DNA of 64,000 nt from Dipylidium caninum. Taxonomy: Eukaryota; Platyhelminthes; Cestoda; Cyclophyllidea; Dipylidiidae. A program made the translations under genes and the position numbers. Under the pieces are notes generated by a model. That model was not told the origin of the DNA, did not search any database, and saw nothing but the letters and a program-made list of their open reading frames with translations. Positions 56,801 to 64,000 of the stretch are shown here, piece after piece. How positions within the stretch are numbered: position 1 is the stretch's first letter; the number at the start of each line of letters is the position of its first letter. Location: NCBI GenBank assembly GCA_017562135.1, contig QEYB01000963.1, positions 930,001-994,000 of the forward strand, read 5' to 3'.

Positions 56801-57808
56801 TGTGTAATTTGTAATCTTCTATCTGGGCAGCGTTAGGAGGTAGCCTTGTTCAAGGAGCGCGTCACATGTACAAGACACAAGATTTTCATGATTACTTTGA
56901 CGATGCTGTTGCTCATTCACAAGAATTGGTTGGTGTGGAGGAAATAACGCCCCTCTTGTTGGCCTGCGGACCGGCTTTCTGCCGCATTGGCTGCGCCTTT
57001 CCTTGTATCAGTCACCGTTTGGCCGGCATTCTCCTAACCTCAATGGCGACTCTGGCCGAGGCTGTAACGCTGGCTGGTGGAGCCCCGTACCGCGATGCCC
57101 TGGTGAAACGTGTCAACGCGCTCAAATGGGAAGTCTCCTTCCGAACCACTGGTGCGTATACTGTGACCGAGTGATATATGGGAAGAGCCCACCCCGGTCA
57201 GCTTTGGACGAGTTTCAAACAGGTTATTTGTGGTAATCTCCTCTTGAGAGACACATTCTCTGCTACCGGTAAAAGTCCAATCTGGCGTCATTCTCGTTTA
57301 CTTGACCTCTCCGTAGAACCTGTGTCTGTTTAAAACAGGCGTAGAGAAGCTCCTTCTATCGCATGTCTTGAATTATTCACCGTTACTTTCGTTTTACTGC
57401 CGGTAAAAGCTGCCCCTTGAGATGTATGAGCCGATCTCTCTCACTCACGACAAGTAGTTCTAACTCTGAATGAAGGTACAACTTAACGTGTTTGTCTTTT
57501 TTTTGTATCGACACGGTTCATATGGGTGCCTTGGTGACTCATATGTCGTACTCCCTTCAGACTCGTCATCTCGGGGTTGGGACGTGTTGGAAGAAGACGA
57601 AGACAGCTTGCCGAAACTGAGTCACCTGACGAAGACGGAGAAGTACTTTGTCGCGTGTGTGCAAGCAATGCTTTGGTTCAACCAACTGGTGCGCCTCACG
57701 ATAGCTCAACGTCGTGTATATCTTACACCCAGCCTCGAAGAACTGCCCTCCCTCCTGTCACCCAAGTCATTCCCACTTTTGCACAGTTCATTTCATTTAA
57801 AAAAGTAA
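50809..57808 (+). CDS. INTS2: Integrator complex subunit 2, 5' part incomplete
   Basis: Integrator binds RNA polymerase II and processes snRNAs and terminates paused transcripts. Placed exons: 50809-50994, 51609-~51885, 52536-52712, 54467-54734, 55010-55135, 55329-55795, 55947-56057, 56294-56404, 56491-56596, 56831-57151, 57561-57808. Segments matching INTS2 in order: SRQDIFTRRF, GWIYRQICESVRPLHPLL, CVPFTEAELF, LVTNYRPHL, RLLPYAEAI, LWRSLHRLMPHRLEVLTVRT, DPRVYRCPPAV, QDAAVVQLLFELCLPTAEEK, NLREVQNIICTF, AIPSIKLCKDMVVDVF and VFALDFVSHLALH. Phases agree from 54467 on. Breaks: one base missing near 51700 between LDRP and GMVSG, and a frame change inside 55329-55795, which also holds a GCT run and a polyglycine tract. 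An in-frame TAA at 51001 lies just past the first exon. An internal exon around 52187-52300 is likely but its edges are unresolved. The N-terminal third is not identified. Confidence 0.85.
53505..53531. other. 27-bp alternating purine-pyrimidine tract
   Basis: The bases alternate purine/pyrimidine without a break for 27 positions (begins ACGCATGCGTGCACGC) and are rich in CG and CA/TG steps, the classic Z-DNA-prone pattern. It lies in the large INTS2 intron between 52712 and 54467, within a GC-rich island of about 0.8 kb. Confidence 0.6.
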
Positions 57809-58326
57809 ACCACATGCTGGAGGAACGTTTCCTTCTGCGTACATGGGGACCAAAAGTGAATTCTTGACCCTAGTAAGTATGTGGCACTCGTTTTGCCTAC
57901 TTTCCGAGTTTGCACTGATTGAAGCTTCTCCGAGTGACGCACACCTTTTTGACCCCAAGACGCCACATAGGTGGTTATCTGCGTGCTTATAGCATTGCTT
58001 TGATGAGACTCGTTTGAAATTAGGCCATAGGGAGGCCAGCATTCCTGCCAGCCGAGGAACTGGGCTTTATTCAAGTGCGAAAGGTCTTGAGACGCGGCGC
58101 TTGCATGGAAGCTGGCCTTCACTGTAAACAGCCAATGTTTAAGTTCTCAGATAGTTCACACGAGGCATAATTCACCGGCTGTAAACAGGTGCGCTTTAAT
58201 TCTACGTCCGCGGACGCACAGGCACTAGAAGCGTTAGCTGGGAGAGAAGATTTGCCGAAACATTATGAGACGATAGTAAATCATCTAGTGAGGAAAACAG
58301 GTGGGGAGGGAGGAGGGTTTGGGGGA
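57809..58326. other. Spacer between convergent INTS2 and RPIA
   Basis: No gene. It should contain the 3' UTRs of both genes. No AATAAA hexamer was noted in a convincing position. Confidence 0.45.
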
Positions 58327-59664
58327 CTAGTGAGTGGGATTTTTCATCACGAGGACGTTTCCGTCAGCCTTGCCCAAATAGGCCTGGTGTGCTGTGCCAA
58401 GGAAGAGGCCGGTGTCAACAATGCCTAGGAAGAAAATAAGGGGATTTATGCAAAAACAGACCGGATAACCCACAAAGTACGCATAGTACTGTGGTGCTGT
58501 AGTGATGAAATGATTACACACCAGCATGACACGGGAATGCGCCTACAGACTTAATAATAAGCGAACTGATAAACAAAATTTCTCTGTCCGACCGTTGTTG
58601 ACAAGTATGAAATTCACGAATATAAGCATTTACCAGGTATCATGTGGAGTTCACTGTTTATTTGATGCCAATCGATCGATGGAGAGGCCACAAATTTCCA
58701 ATCCATAAGGAAATTTCCATTATCAGTTACAACTGGACCCTGCAATAGATGTGCCTGTCATAAGATTTGGATTATCATTAAACCATCAGAAGACAAATCA
58801 CTTTTATTTCAAACAGCAGAATTCATGAGAGCAAGTACCATTTTTGCGACGCCCATTCGTACACTGGCCTCACCACCAAATCTCCTCTCAATCTCCAATT
58901 TCACGGGGGTCACTGCCATGGGAATAACTTCAATAGGAAGCCCACGAGACCAGTGTTCGCCGAGGTATTTAGACATTTTACTAACAGCGGGATCGGAAAT
59001 GTATTCTATTAGAAATCAAAGTAGCAATAATAAACGAAATTGGACCAATTATTGTTATGTCGTACCATTCATCTGCGACGACAATGAAATATTTTGAATT
59101 GGCATCAACTATTTTCTCCTGAGTTAGACACCCACCACCGCCTTTGATTGATAAAAACTCGGACGTTATTTCATCAACTCCATCAAAAGCAACATCTAAC
59201 TGAAATAGGCTATTAAACTTGTAATGGTAAATACTAAGGGATAATCCGTCAAAGAAGTAAGAGGGAGTTTGGCTTTCTTAATTAAGTGAAGAGCCTGTGT
59301 GATACGAATATCAATGAGTACATGAACCATGACATTACTTGATAGGACGTTGGCACACATCGGATGTCATAATTTCGTGTTTTGACCAATTCAACTAAAA
59401 ATATGCCAATAAAACGAAAAAAACCTATTTTGTCCACAACGTAAACCACCGTCGTGCCGCTACCGATACCGACAACTTGATCATGCTAAAGTTGTGATTA
59501 ATAATTTTTCAAACCTTAAGCCATTCGTCAACTGCCTTATAAGCCGCTGCTTTTTTACTTACGTCCACATGCGCCATCGAAAGCAATTTTCCTAGACCAG
59601 CGACTTTACTAGAATGAAGACCGACCGTAGGGAGGCGGCCGATGACGGCTGCGAAAGCGCGCAT
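58327..59664 (-). CDS. RPIA: Ribose-5-phosphate isomerase A, complete, eight exons
   Basis: Interconverts ribose-5-phosphate and ribulose-5-phosphate in the pentose phosphate pathway. Exons: 59664-59515, 59485-59425, 59394-59339, 59294-59235, 59199-59066, 58980-58839, 58739-58634, 58424-58327. Every phase agrees and there are no frame breaks, giving about 267 codons. In order: GIGSGTT (phosphate loop), [17 protein letters not shown] (catalytic Asp pair; the usual Ala is Val), [14 protein letters not shown] (catalytic Lys and Glu), [32 protein letters not shown], and the end [10 protein letters not shown]. Introns 1, 2 and 3 are 29, 30 and 44 bases. The first ATG (59664) gives a head of about 30 residues before MAHVDVSKK; the second ATG there is an alternative start. 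It is divergent from CHRAC1 with 377 bp between start codons. Confidence 0.95.
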
Positions 59665-60041
59665 GATGACCTTCGCGATCTAGTCGAATTTTCCCCGTGG
59701 ATAAAGGAAAATATTCAAGGGTAGTGTATGGAAAGCTTCAGGACATCCCGATAACTCGCACTAATGTCGATTTTTGTTGGTTCACGTTTACGCAGTTGTG
59801 AAGATTGCACACTGGCTTCGAGACGTAACAGGAAGATATTTACGTTTGTAAGACGCTCCAAGTAATTTCTCCTACTTCGTTAACAGAACACTGTTGATGC
59901 AGGATCAAAATCGAACAATTTTAAACCACTTGTAGGAAAGTGTTTACAGCCCTTCACTTGTATGAGTAAATAAAAACATCCCGAAAACTAGCACTGCATA
60001 ATGTTGTTATAAGCGGTCGTTACCGGAGCGAACTTTACAAA
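59665..60041. promoter_or_regulatory. Divergent RPIA/CHRAC1 intergenic promoter region
   Basis: 377 bp separate the two start codons on opposite strands, so both promoters must lie here or overlap. The bases next to RPIA are CG-rich and the rest AT-rich. No TATA box or known motif is claimed. Confidence 0.5.
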
Positions 60042-60407
60042 ATGGCAGCCCAAGAACAGAGCTTCAGAGATGAAGCGTCCGATTCCTCTTTATGTATTTC
60101 TCCATCGCGCATGCGAACAATGATGAAGAGTTCCCCAGACGTTGAATGCGTAAGCTCAGAATCTGTTATATCCATGATCAAAGCGACGGTTAGTTCGAAC
60201 CACTCATCTAACATGTTATAGGAAATGTTTATCAAAGAGTTAGCATCCCTCTCTACCGTTCCAGAATGCAACGAGATAAATTACCAACAACTATCACAGT
60301 TGCAGAATAAACATGAACGCTACTCATTCCTCTCCGACATTCTACCGCAGAAAATTACCGCCCGGGAATGGTCCGAAAAGTACAAGCAGTTATTCCGAAG
60401 AGCCTAA
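60042..60407 (+). CDS. CHRAC1: Chromatin accessibility complex subunit 1 (CHRAC15-type histone fold)
   Basis: Small histone-fold protein that in animals pairs with POLE3/CHRAC17 in the ISWI-containing CHRAC remodeller and in DNA polymerase epsilon. Two exons: 60042-60188 and 60222-60407, joined by a 33-base GT-AG intron, giving 110 codons and TAA. The histone fold covers residues about 20-100: SPSRMRTMMKSSPDVECVSS (helix 1 and loop), SMIKATEMFIKELASLS (helix 2), YQQLSQLQN, then FLSDILPQKI. This is the NF-YC-like pattern of CHRAC1. It lacks the long acidic C-terminal tail of vertebrate CHRAC1 and ends in a basic KQLFRRA. It is divergent from RPIA and tail-to-tail with TRDMT1, whose stop codon lies 98 bp away. 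No frame breaks. Confidence 0.92.
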
Positions 60408-60480
60408 AAAATTTTGACTCTACATTCGCCTTGTATTTGAATGATCTTTGCGGAGATTATGTTGTCGACACGCTTAAAGT

Positions 60481-60486
60481 TTTATT
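60481..60486 (-). promoter_or_regulatory. AATAAA polyadenylation signal of TRDMT1
   Basis: TTTATT on the + strand, i.e. AATAAA on the gene strand, only 19 bases past the TGA at 60505-60507. This implies a very short 3' UTR, consistent with the crowded tail-to-tail arrangement with CHRAC1. Confidence 0.55.
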
Positions 60487-60504
60487 GTATTGGATGTTCA
60501 CATT

Positions 60505-61935
60505 TCATGGGGATGAAAACGACCAATGCAATATGTGAGCAACCACAAGCACATTGATACTGTTTCCGAGCAGCCTTTTCCTCTGTTTTTCGCTAAATTC
60601 ATCTGGAAAATCTAAAACAGGAGACATTACGTCGTAAACAACCAAAGGTATCAGTCAAATGTAAGTCACCTAATTTGTTGGGAAAGCAAAGCAAATTCGC
60701 CATTTCCCTCGAATGGAATGATCTTATCCTCTTCACCACAGGATCCTGTATAAATAAAAAATCTAAGATTAGAAAATGTAAGGTTGTGGTCTTAGTTATG
60801 CAAGTATATCCATGTCGTACATTAGATAAATCTAGAAATGATCCTGTTCCTTCAAACCTCTTTGCATAGCCTTTTGTGAAACAAGCACTTTTTAGGCTGT
60901 CTGGTTTGACGATATCGAGAATATGATTGTACCTCCGTAGTTGGGAATGGTTTAAAAATAAGCATTCCTAAAAAAATCCTCCCTTTGAGTGATCATACTG
61001 GCACTTCACATTCAGATAGGAGGTAACTGGAAATTGGTCGACAGAAACGCTGATATTCCTCGTAGTGATTTGCAATAGAAGTTACATGGCTGAAGAGCAT
61101 AACTTTCATTACTGTATATGGCAAACAAGGCACGTGACTTAATCCGCCAATGGGGACTCACGCAACTTGGTCAGTGCATACAACGCACTGACAGTCTGGT
61201 ACTTTCGACGCCGCGCAAACTGGCAGGCGTATGATAGTTTTATCCGGATCCTCGAAGTATTCTTTCGGATCGACAATTCTACGTCCGAAACTGAACATAC
61301 ATTGTTCACTATGTGTGCGAATCCTCGCGGTAAGGTAATATCGTAGTCGGCAGTTAGGAATGCCAAATTGAAGAGGCGTAAGAAGAAATTGCTGCATACG
61401 GAAAATAATGACTAGTTCAACTTGCCCGAATGTCGTAGTCAGATTCGATAAGTGTCTTAAGGAGAGTTCGCCAAGCATCTGAACCTTCAAAACCTTTCAC
61501 ATTCTCAAGCAGTATTGCTTGGGGCTTCACTCTAAAATTCTATTGTTACATACAGCACGCCAACTTTTGTAGAAGTCGGATAACAGCTTTTAGTGAGTTA
61601 CTTCGCGAGTCTTGGCTCTGTTTCTGCTTCCCCATTCTTGTGAACGGTTGGCAAGGGGGACTCATCGTCCAAAGATCAGCGCCGTATGACATACATTCAT
61701 TTTCGGATAAACTCTTTAACGATTAGGCTGTTAGTATTTACTTCTATTGCCCGGTTTGAAGCAAGGGAGCATTTGTACATGTTGTTGTACAAGAAATTGC
61801 AGGAATTATTTATATCGAAGGCTTTTACTATTTCATATGGTAATCCGGAAACTGAAAAGATAAGTATTTGGTTTACATACGTTCAAGCGCTGCGTGCATG
61901 CCTCCGATACCCGAATACAGTTCCAACACTCGCAT
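60505..61935 (-). CDS. TRDMT1: tRNA (cytosine-5) methyltransferase DNMT2/TRDMT1
   Basis: Methylates cytosine 38 of tRNA-Asp and some other tRNAs, using a DNA-methyltransferase fold. Exons: 61935-61881, 61851-61742, 61713-61559, 61531-61426, 61391-61203, one around 61100-60980, ~60950-60821, 60745-60670, 60611-60505. Motif I is MRVLELYSGIGGMHAALE. Motif IV is LWTMSPPCQPFTRMGKQ with the catalytic Cys, and ILLENVKGFE is motif VI. FLLTPLQFGIPNCRLRYYL is the DNMT2-type motif VIII region, then DIVKPDS, ACFTKGYAKRFEGTGSF, EMANLLCFP, and motif X LLGNSINVLVV. Introns 1-4 are 29, 28, 27 and 34 bases; intron 4 has a consensus GC donor (CGG|GCAAGT). The 27-base intron and the two junctions between 61203 and 60950 are less certain. 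No frame break in the resolved exons. Confidence 0.93.
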
Positions 61936-62436
61936 TTGAAAATTAAACAACAAAAATCACTGAATGGTCCACAAACGCTAGTTGCGTAGGCCAGGGGTTC
62001 AGGAACAGAGGGCGACCTTCAGTGGGAACTGACGAATACGGTCGGCAGCTGAGATGACCGACATCCTCATCAGTTTATCATTATCCGTAGATTTAATAAT
62101 TTAGAAAATGCGAGTATTCTGCCACGTGCACAATCGACAAACTTAAAAGACGCACTGGAAACGGGCGGTGTGGCACTTTGAAATGCAATACACAAATATG
62201 TGTTATATAAACGGACCAAGTGATGCTTTGTGCAAAGCTAGTTTCTTTGTTTTTCTGACAAAAGCTTCGGTAACACATTTTTTGAAGGTGGTCAATTTTT
62301 AGTTTTTTGTTAGAGTTTACATGAGTTTGGGTTTTAACGGCTGAGACAGCTGACTTATTTAGCGGCGCCGACTTTGCACTTCTTACCCTGAGGTCTGCTA
62401 GTTCCACCAGTTGGTGTTCGGGTGGAGGGTTAATTA
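61936..62436. promoter_or_regulatory. Divergent TRDMT1/CUL1 intergenic promoter region
   Basis: 501 bp between the start codons of two divergent genes. Open frames here have no domain. No specific element is claimed. Confidence 0.45.
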
Positions 62437-64000
62437 ATGATGTCAAAGTATGACAGGCTGGCAGACCTTTGGCGGGTCCTTAAGCCATTGTTCGACAAAA
62501 TGCTTAATATGGATGGTTTGACCAAAACCGAGCACGCGTCGATTTGTAATTATGTCTATGGTTACTGCATTAGCGTTGATACATCGTCCGGTGTCGGCGA
62601 AAATAGTAAAGTCATTGGTTACGAACTATACAAACGTCTGCGCTGCTTCTTTAGACAACATGTCCAGTCATTAAAGCTGGTGCACATTTTTGTCATTTTT
62701 TAACTGAATTTAGAAAGCTGAACGTCTGACAGGTTCCGACCTACTTACCTTCTTTGAAAAGCATTGGACAATTTACTCCTTGGCTGCTAAATACATCGAT
62801 CATCGATGTAACTATTTAAACCGTAACTGGGTGAAAACCAAGGTTGATGAAGGCCAAAAGGATGTTGTAATTGTCTATTCCGTATGTCCTTCTAATTTGG
62901 GGTCTTTATACTACAAGTATACCAAATTCTTTGTCCCTGAAGTTTGGATGATTTTGAGAGCTTGCCCTTCACTGTCATTTATGGCCGTTTTTCCATTTAG
63001 CTTGCCTTAATGCTGTGGAAAGACGAACTTTTCAAGCCTTGCAGTAGAGCTCTTATGTCTGCTGTTCTTAACGAAATTGAATGTGAACGTAGAGGCGAAA
63101 ATATAGCAGCAACACGACTTTGTACTATCGTTGGCAGTCTTGTCGAATTATGCATTACTTCAGAACAGCATCCGCAGGCGACTCCCGTTTCTCATTATCC
63201 TCCCATCCATAGTAATGAGCCTCCGGTAAATTCCATACAACTCTGCTTCTATATGAGTCAGCAGTATTCTATTGTGTCTGCTTTTGCTTGGTACCAACCT
63301 GAGTATTGTTATTTGTGCTTTAGAATGCTACGATAATCCACTTTTACAGCAAAACCCTTTGCCTCCTGTTGCATCTTACTTGCCCACTGATGCACACTCT
63401 TCATTGGACTGGAGACAAGAACTTCCAATCTATCGGGACCATTTTGAACAGCCATTTCTGCACGCTACGATGCATTTTTATGAGGTCGAAAGCAATCAAT
63501 TTTTGAAATCTAACTCTGTCACAGACTACTTAAAATGGGTGAGTGTGCCATTGCGATCATGTTACCATAATTGCCTACTTGATACTATCTGATAATTCTT
63601 CACCATCTCTGATTACGGAACACAGCGTTACTGGTTAGTATACTTTATCCTTTTAGGCTGAGGCCAGATTGGAGGAAGAACGAACAAGAGCTCGAACTTA
63701 TCTTCATTCAAGCACATTAAATGAACTTATAAAGACATCGGAAGAAAGTCTCATCGGCCATCATATAGAAACGCTCGCTGCTGAATTTCAAAATCTTCTG
63801 AAGGAAAATCGGGTCGAAGGCGAGCGTTTTTTCACGTTCTTATGTTGAAAACTTCCCGTTTTTTATCCTTACGTACGCATTTACATTTTGATTTTAGATT
63901 TGGCAAGGATGTACAAAGCTTTAATCCGCTTCGATGAAGGTGAGGCGCGCCTAGTCCAAATGATGGAGCTATACGTCGACGAGATTGGAACAGCTGCATT
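62437..64000 (+). CDS. CUL1: Cullin-1-like ubiquitin ligase scaffold, N-terminal part, cut by window end
   Basis: Cullins are the scaffolds of cullin-RING ubiquitin ligases; the N-terminal repeats seen here bind the substrate adaptor (Skp1/F-box for CUL1). Exons: 62437-62679, 62714-62881, 63001-63211, 63324-63538, 63657-63819, 63898 to beyond the window. Matches in order: YGYCISVD, GYELYKRLRCFF, DHRCNYLNRNWVKTKVDEG, LWKDELFKP, FEQPFLHATMHFY, NSVTDYLKW joined to AEARLEEER, EFQNLLKENRVE joined to DLARMYKAL. These align best with CUL1. An in-frame stop precedes the ATG. Intron 1 is 34 bases. Intron 5 begins with GC (GAAG|GCGAGC); using it gives an ungapped match to CUL1. The exon 3 donor is chosen as A|GTAATG at 63212 because it keeps frame; CCG|GTAAAT at 63226 would not. 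The neddylation end is outside the window. Confidence 0.93.

Overview
This is animal nuclear DNA: multi-exon genes with GT-AG (and several GC-AG) introns, no operons, no bacterial signals. Deduced introns are strongly bimodal, with many of only 27-36 bases alongside introns of hundreds of bases. Together with conserved metazoan genes (INTS2, NAMPT, CHRAC1, CDKL1) this suggests a parasitic flatworm (fluke or tapeworm). The taxon is inference; no gene here fixes it.

Layout. 1-10.9 kb: a small CARD-domain gene (+) and two terminal exons of unrecognised genes (+). 15.3-19.5 kb: a CDKL1/CDKL4-type protein kinase (-), eight coding exons placed. 24.1-25.6 kb: a one-exon MFSD8/CLN7-like transporter (-). 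27.3-39.2 kb: a tandem duplication of a unit of about 5.95 kb, each unit carrying a ten-exon NAMPT gene (-). 40.0-45.9 kb: two malate dehydrogenase genes facing each other (+ then -), sharing intron positions. 50.8-57.8 kb: INTS2 (+). 58.3-64 kb: a compact housekeeping cluster of RPIA (-), CHRAC1 (+), TRDMT1/DNMT2 (-) and the 5' part of CUL1 (+). Within it RPIA/CHRAC1 and TRDMT1/CUL1 are divergent pairs with short shared intergenic regions, while CHRAC1/TRDMT1 are tail to tail.

Two cross-cutting observations matter to any user. First, about a tenth of the introns I could place start with GC rather than GT, so a gene finder restricted to GT-AG would break the models. Second, the reading frames of MFSD8, both NAMPT copies, both MDH copies and INTS2 are interrupted by single-base length changes, nearly all in homopolymer runs, while CDKL1, RPIA, CHRAC1 and CUL1 are clean and no break was found in the resolved part of TRDMT1. 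That pattern fits consensus indel errors at least as well as pseudogenes.

Functionally the window mixes NAD metabolism (NAMPT makes NMN; MDH uses NAD), the pentose phosphate pathway (RPIA makes ribose-5-phosphate, precursor of the PRPP used by NAMPT), RNA processing/modification (INTS2, TRDMT1), chromatin (CHRAC1), ubiquitin ligation (CUL1) and signalling (CDKL1, CARD protein). I see no evidence that these are co-regulated beyond the two divergent pairs. No tRNA, rRNA, CRISPR array or recognisable transposase/reverse transcriptase was found.
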